Positions 52,821 to 62,785 of a stretch of DNA of 64,000 bases are shown in pieces. A program made the position numbers and the translations under genes. How positions within the stretch are numbered: position 1 is the first letter of the stretch; the number at the start of each line of letters is the position of its first letter. The stretch is from NCBI RefSeq assembly GCF_900156395.1, contig NZ_FTNL01000020.1, positions 24,871 to 88,870 on the forward strand. Direction: 5' to 3'. Source of the DNA: Fluoribacter gormanii (lineage in GTDB: Bacteria; Pseudomonadota; Gammaproteobacteria; Legionellales; Legionellaceae). Under the pieces are notes generated by a model. The model was not told where the DNA came from. It did no database searches and saw only the letters and a program-made list of their open reading frames with translations.

Positions 52821-52868
52821 ATGAGGAATTTGTAGATCCTGCTTACTATGAGATGGACTTCAAGTAAC

Positions 52869-54896
52869 TTAACAATTGTATGTTGATTGAGCTTCTATCT
52901 CCATTTGTCGCTCTGAAAATTCACGCAATTGATCTTTAGAAATTGTAATTTCAAATTGTTCTACACCTGAATAATTTGTCTCAAGAACAAAACTAAATTT
53001 TTTATTTTCTTTTATTGGCTTATCCTTTTCACATGGAGTTATCTTTTCAACAAAGTGATACCCGTCCAAAACTTTGTCAAAATGATGTGTATGACCAAAA
53101 CCCACTTCCTCCCCGAGTGCGTGTATGTTTAATTTAGCCAAATATTTGACTGCCCTCTCAAGATCATGTTCTGTAAGTTCCGACTGAGATATTTCAGAAA
53201 GTTTTTCTTTAAACGAACTGCTTTTACCTTGCGTACTCGTCTCAATCGAGGAGGGAAAATGTTGTTGTTGCAAGGATTGGAGTTTAGTGAATAATTCTGT
53301 ATTTCGTGATGGACTGTGAGTAATATTTCTTTTTATAAAACTACCACTGCGCTCACTTTTTACTAAATCAGAATCTTTCTCTTTAATTACAATATTGCGA
53401 ATATTGTGAATGTGTGCAATTGGTTTACCTACATGGGCCTTCATTGTATCGAGTATTTTGCCTAGAGTCAGCGGTTCGCTCGGTTGGAACTTAGCATAAT
53501 GACGGGCTATTTCTGTAGCGATAAAAAAAGCTTTATCTTTATCGTTTTTTAGACCTCCTTGATTGGCCGCCAGTGCCTCAATAAATGCTTTATTATATTT
53601 ATCGATTTCTTCTTGTTTCGGTTTATCAAATTCTATATTAAGCCGGTGATCGAGTGCATTGTAGAGATTTTCCTGGTCCTGAAATTTATTGAGAACTGTA
53701 TCCACGGTGGGTCGGTTAGCTCGTATTAACCATCCAGCATAGGCCCAATCATCCACTGAATCTTGATTAAGCCACGTGTTTCCATGGACACGCGACATGA
53801 CACTGTTAGTGTAATATTTTTTTGCAATTTGATTTACTATATTAATTTGACAGTGCCACTCTTCAGGCACAGGATAAGAGCCAAGCGAAAATGCTTCTGT
53901 AAGGGATTGATCGCCAGCCACTCCGCAAACATCAGATAAACGCATCAAATCAAGAGTTGTATCATGAGAAAAACGGTTCCTGTGAAATACTCTAAACTCT
54001 CTACCTGGGTTTGATTCATTCAAAACAATCTCTTTATGCGGTTTTTCTGAGTCTCCAGTATAAAAAACAAGCTTACCATATCCTAGTTCTTTTAATTTAG
54101 CTTGAAAATCTTTTGCTTCAAGCATGGGTAATACGTCCTTCTCCTTTGTATCTGAAGCACTTACAAAATAATTTGCATGTTTTCCTTCCTCATTACTTGC
54201 CGCAAATACCGTAGCCGCTCTTTTGTAAGAAAAAGCGTGATTATAGTAAGAAAAAGCAAAACTATTTTTTTTAAGAAATGAAGAGGTATCATCACTCTCA
54301 TTACCGAACACTTGCTTTTTTAAAAGAGGCTCAAGTCCATTCAGTATTTTGCCACGAGCTTGCAATTTTGCATCGGGTTTAAGACGCGAAAACTCTTTTA
54401 AATCCGATTCAATTAAAATTCCCGGATAATTCTCTCCCACGCCTACATTTCCACTTAAACTAATTATAGGTGGCTCATACCCTGAATTTTCATAAAGTCC
54501 ATATTCGCCTATAAAAATTTTGGGGCAGGTACTTTTTTTATGATAATGATTTAATGAGTTATTAAAAATAGCTGTTTCTACTGCAAGTTGAGCACTGTCA
54601 CATAGCTGACTGCGCTTATGAAGACTCGTCTTATTCGTGTTAACCACTTTGATTTTTGAATGCGTCACTTGTTCTAAAAAATCAGGCTCAATCTCGGTTA
54701 TTTTTTTTATTGATTTAGTTTCTGCAAAAACATAAATGGGAGCATCTGGATATTTTTTCGTCAGAAATTTAGCTATTTTCATTCCAAGAGTAACATCACC
54801 ATAACCATTCTGATCAATCATATGTAAGACGATGGGACCTTTAAAATCGGGTTTATCTTTAAAATCAGGTTTAAAAACATCTTCAGCCTGTATCAT
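52869..54896 (-). CDS. large protein of unknown function, GT-B-like, candidate effector
   Basis: 675 residues, no signal peptide or membrane helix. The N-terminal segment VLHMIDQNGYGDVTLGMKIAKFLTKKYPD looks like the first Rossmann unit of a GT-B glycosyltransferase. LMRLSDVCGVAGDQSLTEAFSLGSYPVPEEW (about residues 320-350) resembles the donor-binding region of the second unit in EarP- or heptosyltransferase-like enzymes. The last ~200 residues are charged and helical, with a Ser/Lys-rich stretch. I cannot name a family with certainty. Size, composition and an isolated position between radC and epmA fit a Dot/Icm effector. Confidence 0.6.
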   Translation of the reverse strand: MIQAEDVFKPDFKDKPDFKGPIVLHMIDQNGYGDVTLGMKIAKFLTKKYPDAPIYVFAETKSIKKITEIEPDFLEQVTHSKIKVVNTNKTSLHKRSQLCDSAQLAVETAIFNNSLNHYHKKSTCPKIFIGEYGLYENSGYEPPIISLSGNVGVGENYPGILIESDLKEFSRLKPDAKLQARGKILNGLEPLLKKQVFGNESDDTSSFLKKNSFAFSYYNHAFSYKRAATVFAASNEEGKHANYFVSASDTKEKDVLPMLEAKDFQAKLKELGYGKLVFYTGDSEKPHKEIVLNESNPGREFRVFHRNRFSHDTTLDLMRLSDVCGVAGDQSLTEAFSLGSYPVPEEWHCQINIVNQIAKKYYTNSVMSRVHGNTWLNQDSVDDWAYAGWLIRANRPTVDTVLNKFQDQENLYNALDHRLNIEFDKPKQEEIDKYNKAFIEALAANQGGLKNDKDKAFFIATEIARHYAKFQPSEPLTLGKILDTMKAHVGKPIAHIHNIRNIVIKEKDSDLVKSERSGSFIKRNITHSPSRNTELFTKLQSLQQQHFPSSIETSTQGKSSSFKEKLSEISQSELTEHDLERAVKYLAKLNIHALGEEVGFGHTHHFDKVLDGYHFVEKITPCEKDKPIKENKKFSFVLETNYSGVEQFEITISKDQLREFSERQMEIEAQSTYNC

Positions 54897-54998
54897 AATT
54901 CATGACCCACAAAAAAATCACTATATGATCAATATTAGACCATCTATAAATCTATTGTAGAATTTGAATTTTTAAGATTGAAGGGAAAATATGAAAAA

Positions 54999-55940
54999 CT
55001 AAGCTCTGGTAAAATCAAAAGAAATAATTTTCGCAATTTCAGGTTGTTTTAAAGCCAACGCCAATAAGCGGTCAATACCTAAGGCCACTCCGCTGCATGC
55101 TGGCAAACCATGCTCTAAAGCCTGCAAAAGATATTGATCCGCCTCCACCGAAGGAAAACCTTTCTCGCTTCTAAGTTTTTGGTCGAGAACAAAACGATTA
55201 GCTTGAGCAGCAGCATCGGTTAACTCATGGAAACCATTTGCTAATTCAACTCCTTGGAAATACACCTCAAAACGCTCTGCTACTCCATGATTAATTTTTG
55301 CTAAAGCCGCTTGCGATATTGGAAAATTATATACAGCTACTGGAGCAGCTTCTTTACCCAAAAAAGGTTCTACAACGTGACTCATCAGGAGAAATAGATA
55401 CTGATCTCTATCTTCTTCTTGAGGAGATAAGACATTATCCAAATTATAGCGCGCCAAGATGTGTCTAAATTGTTTAATTGGCGCAGATAATGGATCGACA
55501 TCACATGCCTCAAGAAAAGCCTGTTGATAGGTTTTTTTGATCATAGGCTTAGATTGCATCACCATTTGCAAGAAATCATCCATCTCGTCCATCAAGGCAT
55601 GATGATCAATGCCCAATCGATACCACTCTAACAAAGTAAACTCTGGATTATGCCAACGACCTAGTTCATCATCGCGAAATACTCGTGCTATTTGAAAAAT
55701 AGAGCCGCTTCCTGCAGCAAGCAATCGCTTCATGTGGTATTCAGGAGAGGTTTGTAAACAATAAGATTCGCCACGAAAAGTAGCTTTGATGTTACTTAGA
55801 TAAACATCCGTTGTGCCATAACGCGCCATAATTGGAGTTTCTACCTCCAAATAACCACGTTCAGTAAAAAAAGAGCGTATTTTTGCTAATAATTTCGCAC
55901 GTTGACGCAAGAGTTCGATTGATGCAGAAGGCTGCCACAT
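54999..55940 (-). CDS. epmA: elongation factor P beta-lysyl ligase EpmA (GenX/PoxA)
   Basis: 313-residue paralogue of class II lysyl-tRNA synthetase lacking the anticodon-binding domain. It attaches (R)-beta-lysine to EF-P. Class II motif 2 (FQIARVFRDDELGRWHNPEFTLLEWYR) and motif 3 (GVALGIDRLLALAL) are intact, and the N-terminus RSFFTERGYLEVETPIM fits motif 1. Its start overlaps the sufT stop (TAATG), so it is the last gene of that transcript. Confidence 0.95.
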   Translation of the reverse strand: MWQPSASIELLRQRAKLLAKIRSFFTERGYLEVETPIMARYGTTDVYLSNIKATFRGESYCLQTSPEYHMKRLLAAGSGSIFQIARVFRDDELGRWHNPEFTLLEWYRLGIDHHALMDEMDDFLQMVMQSKPMIKKTYQQAFLEACDVDPLSAPIKQFRHILARYNLDNVLSPQEEDRDQYLFLLMSHVVEPFLGKEAAPVAVYNFPISQAALAKINHGVAERFEVYFQGVELANGFHELTDAAAQANRFVLDQKLRSEKGFPSVEADQYLLQALEHGLPACSGVALGIDRLLALALKQPEIAKIISFDFTRA

Positions 55941-56275
55941 TAATAAAAAATCCCCAATTCAAGTCGCGCTGCTTCAGTCATTCTGTCTTGAGACCAAGGC
56001 GGCTCCCAGACTAACTCTACAGAACAATCGCGAACACCTTCAACTTTATTGACCGCTTGTTCTACTGTTCCTGGAAAAGTTTGAGCAACAGGACAACCTG
56101 GGGTAGTTAAAGTCATATGTATTACAACGTGGGCATCGTCATCGATCAAGATATCGTAGATTAAGCCCAAATCATAAATATTTACTGGAATTTCAGGATC
56201 ATAAATCTCTCTAAGCGCATTAATAATGGCTTCTTTCAGTAATTCCGAATCCTGTTTTTTCTTAAAACCAAACAT
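55940..56275 (-). CDS. sufT: SufT-like DUF59 iron-sulfur assembly protein
   Basis: 111-residue MIP18/DUF59 protein: DPEIPVNIYDLGLIYDI, MTLTTPGCPVAQTFPGTVEQAV (conserved Cys in TPGCP) and VELVWEPPWSQDRMTEAARLELG. Proteins of this group assist maturation of Fe-S proteins. It is downstream of sufU on the same strand but separated from it by a 141-bp inverted-repeat element, and directly overlaps epmA. Confidence 0.9.
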   Translation of the reverse strand: MFGFKKKQDSELLKEAIINALREIYDPEIPVNIYDLGLIYDILIDDDAHVVIHMTLTTPGCPVAQTFPGTVEQAVNKVEGVRDCSVELVWEPPWSQDRMTEAARLELGIFY

Positions 56276-56315
56276 AAAGTACCTACTTATATTTTGGATA
56301 ATATATTATTTCTTC

Positions 56316-56456
56316 GGGACGGGTTCCATTTCGCTAGCTTGAGTAAAAATGACCTGATTTTAGAGCACCGAAGCACAGCACATATATATTATGTGAGCAT
56401 CGGAGCACAGAAAATCAGGACAGTTTGGCCAAGATAAAAGAAATGGCAACCGTCCC
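56316..56456. repeat. 141-bp imperfect inverted-repeat (MITE-like) element
   Basis: The outer ends GGGACGG-GTTCCATTTC (from 56316) and GAAATGGCAACCGTCCC (ending 56456) are complementary with few mismatches. Inner blocks CCTGATTTT / AAAATCAGG and GAGCACCGAAGCACAGC / GTGAGCATCGGAGCACAG pair as well. The centre is an AT-rich loop (ATATATATTATGTG). The whole stretch could form one long hairpin. It fills the sufU-sufT gap and ends at the sufU stop codon. No coding capacity and no clear target-site duplication were seen. Confidence 0.7.
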
Positions 56457-56905
56457 TATTCTGTTTTCACCACATTACTGTCTTTATTCAATGCCGCTTC
56501 CAAAGTATGCCAAGCCAAAGTAGCACATTTTACCCGTGCCGGATAAGCTTTCACTCCCGCAAGTACGGTCAACTTATCCATATGACGTAGCTGACCATCC
56601 TCATTTTGCGTCAGCATATGATGGAAGCGATGAAACAGTTCATGAGCTTCCTCTATTGTTTTCCCCTTTATCGAGTCAGTCATTAAGGAGGCGGACGCTT
56701 GGGATATTGCACAACCACATCCTAAAAAACTCAATTCAGTGATCAGATCCCCTTCTATTTTTGCATAAACAGTTAATTTATCGCCGCATAAAGGGTTAAA
56801 ACCATTCGCGTGCACCGTCGCATCCTTCATTTCATAATGATGACGTGGATTACGGTTATGATCGATAATGATTTCCTGATAAAGTTCTCGCAGTTCAGCA
56901 CTCAT
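56456..56905 (-). CDS. sufU: SufU-type Fe-S scaffold / sulfur-transfer protein
   Basis: 149-residue U-type protein. The zinc or cluster ligands are C40, D42 (PLCGDK), C65 (GCGCAIS) and C127 (VKCATL), nearly the same numbering as Bacillus SufU. The ~20-residue insertion that distinguishes SufU from IscU is present (ELFHRFHHMLTQNEDGQLRHMDKL). It accepts persulfide sulfur from SufS. Its ATG overlaps the sufS stop by 4 nt. Confidence 0.93.
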   Translation of the reverse strand: MSAELRELYQEIIIDHNRNPRHHYEMKDATVHANGFNPLCGDKLTVYAKIEGDLITELSFLGCGCAISQASASLMTDSIKGKTIEEAHELFHRFHHMLTQNEDGQLRHMDKLTVLAGVKAYPARVKCATLAWHTLEAALNKDSNVVKTE

Positions 56906-58125
56906 GCAAATACCTCTTTAACTCGATGCAATGCCTGTATGCATGCATCAATTTCCTCTTTGGTGTTATAAAACGACAAGGAAATTCTTGAAGAAGCGGC
57001 AACATTATAAAAGTCCATCAACGGCATCGTGCAGTGATGGCCGCTACGTATGGCAATTCCTTCACTATCCAAAATAGTGCCGATATCGTGAGCGTGGATT
57101 GTTCCATGTACCAATGTGACAACGGGAACTTTTTGTTTGGCCGTGCCAATAATACTAAATCCACTTACAGACTGGAGTCCGGCAGTTGCATATTCTAATA
57201 ATTCCTGTTCATAAGCGATGATTGCTTCCATATCCAAAGATTCTAGATAATCTATAGCTGCTCCTAAGCCAATTGCTCCTGCAATATTAGGCGTTCCCGC
57301 TTCAAATTTATAAGGTAGTGGCGCGTATTCTGTTGCCTCGAAGGTAACGTAATTAATCATCTCGCCCCCTCCCTGATAAGGAGACATCGCATTCAAGAGT
57401 TCTTCTTTACCCCAGAGAACACCTATACCTGTAGGTCCATATAATTTATGCCCGGAAAAAGCATAAAAATCACATCCTAAATCTTGCACATCTATAGGCA
57501 AATGTGGAATTGCTTGGGCGCCATCCAATAACACTTCCGCACCATAATCATGCGCCATCTTAATCATTTCTTTAACCGGATTTATGGTACCTAATGCATT
57601 GGAAACATGAGTAATAGCCACAAACTTGGTGTTTTTACTTAATTTCTTGGCAAACTCATCTAACAAAATCTCACCATCCAGTGAAATAGGTGCAACTTGC
57701 AATTTGGCTCCGGTTTTTTTGCATACCATCTGCCAGGGAACAATGTTGGAATGATGTTCCATATGGGTAATTAATATTTCTTCGCCAGGTAAAATACGCG
57801 GTGCAACCAAGCTTTGGGCAACCAAATTAATTCCCTCAGTTGTTCCGCGGACAAAAATACACTCACGTGGCGAATAAGCATTGATAAAGCGCTTTACTTT
57901 GGAACGGGCTGCTTCAAAATGCTCGGTTGCCCTGACACTTAAAGTATGTACACCCCGATGAATATTCGAGTTATCCTGTTCGTAAAAATGAGAAATAGCC
58001 TCAATCACTGCTTTAGGTTTTTGTGCCGTTGCCGCATTATCAAAATAAATTAAATCAAAATCATTTACTTTTTGATGGAGTGTAGGGAAGTCTCTACGAA
58101 TTGCATTAATATCCAAAGCGTCCAT
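56902..58125 (-). CDS. sufS: cysteine desulfurase SufS
   Basis: 407-residue PLP-dependent group II cysteine desulfurase that supplies sulfur for Fe-S clusters. It shows FDNAATAQKPKAV, the N-terminal HRGVHTLS, the PLP lysine in AFSGHKLYGPTGIGVLWG and the catalytic Cys in IRSGHHCTMPLMDFY. It is coupled to sufU downstream and separated by 4 bp from sufD upstream. Confidence 0.96.
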   Translation of the reverse strand: MDALDINAIRRDFPTLHQKVNDFDLIYFDNAATAQKPKAVIEAISHFYEQDNSNIHRGVHTLSVRATEHFEAARSKVKRFINAYSPRECIFVRGTTEGINLVAQSLVAPRILPGEEILITHMEHHSNIVPWQMVCKKTGAKLQVAPISLDGEILLDEFAKKLSKNTKFVAITHVSNALGTINPVKEMIKMAHDYGAEVLLDGAQAIPHLPIDVQDLGCDFYAFSGHKLYGPTGIGVLWGKEELLNAMSPYQGGGEMINYVTFEATEYAPLPYKFEAGTPNIAGAIGLGAAIDYLESLDMEAIIAYEQELLEYATAGLQSVSGFSIIGTAKQKVPVVTLVHGTIHAHDIGTILDSEGIAIRSGHHCTMPLMDFYNVAASSRISLSFYNTKEEIDACIQALHRVKEVFA

Positions 58126-58129
58126 TAGC

Positions 58130-59416
58130 TTACCCCAGCTGTTGTGTTAATAAATGCCCCATATAATCCGCCAGTTGACGATGGGGAATAAGCCGCAGAT
58201 TATCACTGGCAAAAGCATGAATTAGGTAGTGCGATGCTTCCAGTCGGTCAATTCCACGAGTTGCCAAATAAAATAATGCTTCCTCATCCAATTGTCCAAC
58301 TGTTGCACCATGAGAACACAATACATCATCAGCAAAAATTTCCAATTGTGGTTTGGTATCAACTTCTGCATTTGCTGAGAGTAATAAGTTTTTATTTTGT
58401 TGTTTGGCATCTGTATGCTGTGCATCTTTGGCAACAACTACCTTACCATTAAATACCGCACGCGAACGGCCAGTGAGGATTCCCTTATAATCTTGTTCGC
58501 TAGAGCAATTGGCTACCAGGTGGTGCACTGTTGTGTGATGATCTACATGTTGTCCTTCAGCAGGAGCATAAATTCCATTCATCAAAGAATGAGATTTTTC
58601 TTCTTGCAGATATAAGCTAATATCGGATCGCACCAATTGTCCGCCAAGGCTTAGGGAATGATTGGCAAACTCACTACCCGCCAATTGTCTTACTGACAGA
58701 TGACCTAAATGGAAAGCCGATTTACTCTCTCTTTGAATCGTACAATGCGTTAATTTGGCGTCCGCGCCCACTACAATTTCAGTGACTGTATTAGTTAGAT
58801 AACAACAATCAGCCAAACCTTGGTAGTCTTCAATTATTGTAGCCTGAGTCTTTGCCTCTGCAATAATCAAATGTCGTAAATAAACCGCCTGATTGGTTTG
58901 GGTCTGTATATGTGTTAAAGCAATCGGTTCTTCAATCACAACACCTGCTGGAATGTAAATCAATAGACCGCAATGAATCATGGCTGTATTTAAATAATGA
59001 AAACCATGCTCTTGCTTTAAAATAGTTCCCAGATAAGGCTGCAGTAACTTTGGATGTTTTGTTAATGCCACAGATAAAGGAAGAACGAGCACTCCTTTGG
59101 GCAGAGTACTGGTAAGTTGTTCTATGCCCAAAATAAGCCCATTCCGGATCGATACATGTTGATTTACGGGTAAATCAGAATTTACTTTTTCATCATGTGC
59201 TGTAATTGCCGGCGCTTGGAAGCTATCTCCAGAACGCATAAACGGCAGGTTTAATAAAGCATCAACACTAGTATATTTCCAGTCTTCATCATGTCGTGTT
59301 GGAAAGCCATGTCGATTCAAATCCCTTAATGCTTTAGTTTGCAATTGGGCAAGCCAAGGCAAAGTAGATAAACTGGCTTTTGCTCGTTGTTGGTAAAAAT
59401 CCAAAATCTCGCTCAT
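58130..59416 (-). CDS. sufD: SUF complex component SufD
   Basis: 428-residue parallel beta-helix protein of the SufBC2D scaffold. The divergent N-terminus (WLAQLQTKALRDLNRHGFPTRHDEDWKYT) and the C-terminal SufB/SufD core (LCSHGATVGQLDEEALFYLATRGI) are typical. It lies in order sufB-sufC-sufD-sufS with gaps of 1-4 bp. Confidence 0.95.
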   Translation of the reverse strand: MSEILDFYQQRAKASLSTLPWLAQLQTKALRDLNRHGFPTRHDEDWKYTSVDALLNLPFMRSGDSFQAPAITAHDEKVNSDLPVNQHVSIRNGLILGIEQLTSTLPKGVLVLPLSVALTKHPKLLQPYLGTILKQEHGFHYLNTAMIHCGLLIYIPAGVVIEEPIALTHIQTQTNQAVYLRHLIIAEAKTQATIIEDYQGLADCCYLTNTVTEIVVGADAKLTHCTIQRESKSAFHLGHLSVRQLAGSEFANHSLSLGGQLVRSDISLYLQEEKSHSLMNGIYAPAEGQHVDHHTTVHHLVANCSSEQDYKGILTGRSRAVFNGKVVVAKDAQHTDAKQQNKNLLLSANAEVDTKPQLEIFADDVLCSHGATVGQLDEEALFYLATRGIDRLEASHYLIHAFASDNLRLIPHRQLADYMGHLLTQQLG

Positions 59417-59420
59417 ATCA

Positions 59421-60167
59421 TTACACCGTTTCCTCTAGCCAGCTGTAGCCTTTTTTCTCTAATTCAAGTGCTAATGATTTATCACCAGACATAATGATAC
59501 GACCATTTACCAGCACATGGATAAAATCTGGCTCAATATAATCAAGCAAGCGCTGATAATGCGTTACTAAAATAATCGAACGCTCAGGTGATCGCATGGC
59601 ATTAACACCATGAGAAATAATACGCAGCGCATCAATATCCAAACCTGAATCTGTTTCGTCGAGAATAGACAACTTGGGTTCTAGAGCCGCCATTTGTAAA
59701 ATTTCATTCCGTTTTTTTTCACCGCCAGAAAATCCTTCATTGATGCTGCGATACAAAAAGCTTTCATCCATTTCTAGTAACTGACATTTTTCGCGAATGA
59801 AGGATAAAAACTCAATCGCATCAAGTGTATTTTTTCCCTGACCTTTACGTACTGCATTAACAGAGGCTTTGAGGAAGTTAACGTTGGTTACCCCTGGTAT
59901 TTCCACTGGGTATTGAAAAGACAAAAAAATGCCAGCGCGTGCTCTTTCTTCGGGAGATAAAGGAGTCAAATCCTGTCCCAGATAGTTTATTTCTCCACTA
60001 GTCACATGGTAGGAAGGATGGCCAGCTAATACTTTAGACAGGGTACTTTTACCTGAACCATTAGGTCCCATAATAGCATGAACTTCACCCGCATTTACCT
60101 GAAGATCAATGCCTTTTAAAATGGATTGACCATTCACTTCAACATTTAAGTCTTTAATTTTTAACAT
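59421..60167 (-). CDS. sufC: SUF complex ATPase SufC
   Basis: 248-residue ABC-type ATPase driving cluster assembly on SufBD. Walker A is [14 protein letters not shown], the signature is [14 protein letters not shown], Walker B is [16 protein letters not shown] and the switch His is in [13 protein letters not shown]. It follows sufB with a 1-bp gap. Confidence 0.97.
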   Translation of the reverse strand: MLKIKDLNVEVNGQSILKGIDLQVNAGEVHAIMGPNGSGKSTLSKVLAGHPSYHVTSGEINYLGQDLTPLSPEERARAGIFLSFQYPVEIPGVTNVNFLKASVNAVRKGQGKNTLDAIEFLSFIREKCQLLEMDESFLYRSINEGFSGGEKKRNEILQMAALEPKLSILDETDSGLDIDALRIISHGVNAMRSPERSIILVTHYQRLLDYIEPDFIHVLVNGRIIMSGDKSLALELEKKGYSWLEETV

Positions 60168-60168
60168 A

Positions 60169-61617
60169 TTAACCCACTGCCCCTTCTAAACTTAAACCTA
60201 GCAATTTAGTCGCTTCCACCGCAAATTCCATAGGCAATTCTTTTAATACCTGCTTGCAAAAACCATTTACAATCATCGAAACAGCGTCCTCTGTATCAAT
60301 TCCTCGTTGTTGGCAATAAAACAGTTGCTCCTCACTAATCTTTGAAGTAGTTGCTTCATGTTCTACCTGTGCTGTAGGGCTTTTGACTTCGATATAAGGA
60401 AAAGTATGTGCAGAGCATTGAGACCCCATAAGCATGGAGTCACACTGAGTATAATTCCGTGCATTAGTCGCTGTTGGTGCAATACGAACTAAACCACGAT
60501 ACGCATTATGTGCACGCCCCGCACTGATTCCTTTGGAAATAATGGTTGAACGCGTGTTTTTGCCAATATGAATCATTTTAGTGCCCGTATCGGCTTGTTG
60601 ATAATTGTTGGTTAAAGCAACTGAATAAAATTCACCAACGGAGTCATCACCTTGTAAAATCACGCTGGGGTATTTCCAGGTAATTGCCGAGCCGGTTTCA
60701 ATTTGCGTCCAGGAAATTTTAGAGCGCTTGCCGCGACAGGCGCCACGTTTGGTCACAAAGTTATAAATACCGCCTTTTCCATCTTTATCCCCTGGATACC
60801 AGTTCTGGACTGTGGAATATTTAATTTGTGCTCCATCCAAAGCCACTAATTCCACCACCGCTGCGTGTAATTGATTTTCATCACGCATAGGCGCTGTACA
60901 GCCTTCAAGATAAGAAACGTAACTGTCTGCATCTGCAATGATTAGAGTACGCTCAAATTGTCCAGTAGAGGCCGCGTTAATCCGGAAATAAGTAGATAAT
61001 TCCATCGGACAACGCACCCCTTTGGGGACATAAACAAAAGAACCATCACTAAAAACAGCCGAATTCAAAGCAGCATAAAAATTATCGCGATAAGGCACGA
61101 CAGAACCCAAATATTGCATGAGCAATTCAGGGTATTTGTGTACTGCTTCAGAGATAGGACAAAAAATAACTCCCTTTTCAGCTAATTTCTCTTTAAACGT
61201 GGTTGCCACCGAAACGCTATCAAAGACAGCATCCACAGCAACACCAGCTAACATCTCTTGTTCCCTTAAAGGAATACCTAATTTCTCATAGGTCCTCAAT
61301 AATTCAGGATCAACCTCATCCAAACTTTTAGGAGCATTTTTTTTCAGTTTAGGCGCTGAATAATAAGAAATAGCCTGGTAATCCACGGGTGGGTAATGCA
61401 CACTGGACCATTTAGGAGGTGACATGGTTAACCAATGCCTGTAGGCCTTTAAACGCCATTCAAGCAAAAATTCTGGCTCGCCTTTAATAGCTGATAAACG
61501 TCGAATTACGTCTTCGTCCAAGCCTGGATCAAAAGTATCTACTTCAATGTCGGTGGTAAACCCATGTTGGTATTCTCTATCGAGCAGAGAATTAATTTGC
61601 TCACTGCTTTTAGCCAC
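60169..61617 (-). CDS. sufB: SUF complex scaffold SufB
   Basis: 482-residue core scaffold on which the Fe-S cluster forms. It shows [58 protein letters not shown] and the C-terminal [20 protein letters not shown]. The GTG at 61617 is chosen: GGAG lies 7 nt upstream, it gives the usual length, and GTGGCTAA overlaps the stop of the regulator gene. The open frame extends to an ATG at 61656 that would overlap the regulator by 47 bp. Confidence 0.95.
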   Translation of the reverse strand: MAKSSEQINSLLDREYQHGFTTDIEVDTFDPGLDEDVIRRLSAIKGEPEFLLEWRLKAYRHWLTMSPPKWSSVHYPPVDYQAISYYSAPKLKKNAPKSLDEVDPELLRTYEKLGIPLREQEMLAGVAVDAVFDSVSVATTFKEKLAEKGVIFCPISEAVHKYPELLMQYLGSVVPYRDNFYAALNSAVFSDGSFVYVPKGVRCPMELSTYFRINAASTGQFERTLIIADADSYVSYLEGCTAPMRDENQLHAAVVELVALDGAQIKYSTVQNWYPGDKDGKGGIYNFVTKRGACRGKRSKISWTQIETGSAITWKYPSVILQGDDSVGEFYSVALTNNYQQADTGTKMIHIGKNTRSTIISKGISAGRAHNAYRGLVRIAPTATNARNYTQCDSMLMGSQCSAHTFPYIEVKSPTAQVEHEATTSKISEEQLFYCQQRGIDTEDAVSMIVNGFCKQVLKELPMEFAVEATKLLGLSLEGAVG

Positions 61618-62071
61618 GATTAACTCCACTTGCCAATTGTCGAACTCGTTCCACATCGTGTGCTTGCAAAGTTGGTTTCGCTAAAGAAGCTAAACTCACA
61701 CTATCCAGAGCTGTTTCAATTGCTTGACTAATTAATCGCCAATTACCCTGAATCGTACAAACACCTTGTAACGAACAATCATTAGGTTGCAAACTGCATT
61801 CTGTGAAACCACGATGTTCTTCAAATGCAAAAATTATTTGCGACACAGAAATCTCAGTTGCAGGTCGTCGCAATCGATATCCTCCAGTCACTCCGCGTAC
61901 TGAGGCTAACAAACCTGCACTGGTCAAACGTTTCAAAATTTTACTTACCGTAGGTACAGTCAGATGAGTATGTAATGCGATATCACGAGCATTACACAAT
62001 TCTTGCGCGTGCCTTGCGAGATAAACCATCACCACTGTTCCATAATCGGCCAACTTGCTGATGCGAAGCAT
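61610..62071 (-). CDS. Rrf2-family SUF operon regulator (IscR-like)
   Basis: 153-residue Rrf2 winged-helix repressor, first gene of the suf operon. The HTH is [27 protein letters not shown], followed by the wing [12 protein letters not shown]. Three Cys (C92, C99, C105 in [15 protein letters not shown]) match the [2Fe-2S] ligands of IscR, so it most likely senses cluster status and represses its own operon. Upstream DNA contains a TACTATA-AA-TATAGTA palindrome that may be an operator. Confidence 0.92.
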   Translation of the reverse strand: MLRISKLADYGTVVMVYLARHAQELCNARDIALHTHLTVPTVSKILKRLTSAGLLASVRGVTGGYRLRRPATEISVSQIIFAFEEHRGFTECSLQPNDCSLQGVCTIQGNWRLISQAIETALDSVSLASLAKPTLQAHDVERVRQLASGVNRG

Positions 62072-62154
62072 AACACCTCAAAATCGAATAATCTAGTACT
62101 GAATAAGTCTTAATTAGAGACGAAAATTCGGTTTAATTAACTTTTTTACCTATA

Positions 62155-62170
62155 TACTATAAATATAGTA
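62155..62170. promoter_or_regulatory. candidate Rrf2 operator palindrome
   Basis: TACTATA-AA-TATAGTA lies 84 bp upstream of the suf regulator start, and the same motif recurs partially nearby (CTAGTACTGAAT at 62092-62103). Rrf2 regulators bind short palindromes of this kind. The assignment rests only on position and symmetry. Confidence 0.35.
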
Positions 62171-62236
62171 CCAAAATAGTTCTATATTTGGCAAACAGGA
62201 ATAGTACCTTATTGTTAAGTAACGACGCAATATGTC

Positions 62237-62410
62237 ATGTCAATATATTCAAAATTAATCTTAGCTGATGGGCAAGATGAGTGTCCTGATAATCCCAGAA
62301 ATTTTCCTAAAAAGAGCGCATCGTACAATGTATCGCCTATCATCTACTTCCGGCAGTCCTATTTTTTAATTGACAAAGAATTAGGACTCAGAAATTACCC
62401 TATTACTTAA
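62237..62410 (+). CDS. possible 57-codon open frame in the 0.7-kb gap
   Basis: The 714-bp stretch 62072-62785 holds the suf promoter region and otherwise no clear gene. This frame starts MSIYSKLILADGQDECPDN and ends GLRNYPIT; its composition is protein-like, but no ribosome binding site precedes the ATG. It may be chance or a gene remnant. Downstream, 62411-62785 is AT-rich with no structure I can interpret apart from the leader of the next gene. Confidence 0.2.
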   Translation: MSIYSKLILADGQDECPDNPRNFPKKSASYNVSPIIYFRQSYFLIDKELGLRNYPIT

Positions 62411-62785
62411 ATATAACTGAAAAAAAATATAAAATGACTAATAAATTTTGAACGATTGACAATACTTTATTCGCTCAACTTAAAACCTTACAAATAACTA
62501 TTTATCTATATTCTTTACAAAAAATGGAGGAGACCTTTTAAAGGGGTATCATTTGTACCTGATTTGAAAAAAAGACAATTGGTTTATCAATCACCCTCAA
62601 CCAAGCCTAACAATGGGATGCACACTATCTCCTGACCTAGGTATTAGATACAATTAAAGAGAATCGAAGTACTATTCCATATCCTGCAATTTTATTGCTT
62701 ACAACGGAATAATTCTAATCAAACTGTTATACACGCTTAAAAAGCAGAGCCAAATACGTAAATACAAGGAAAGAAGGTACAAAAA

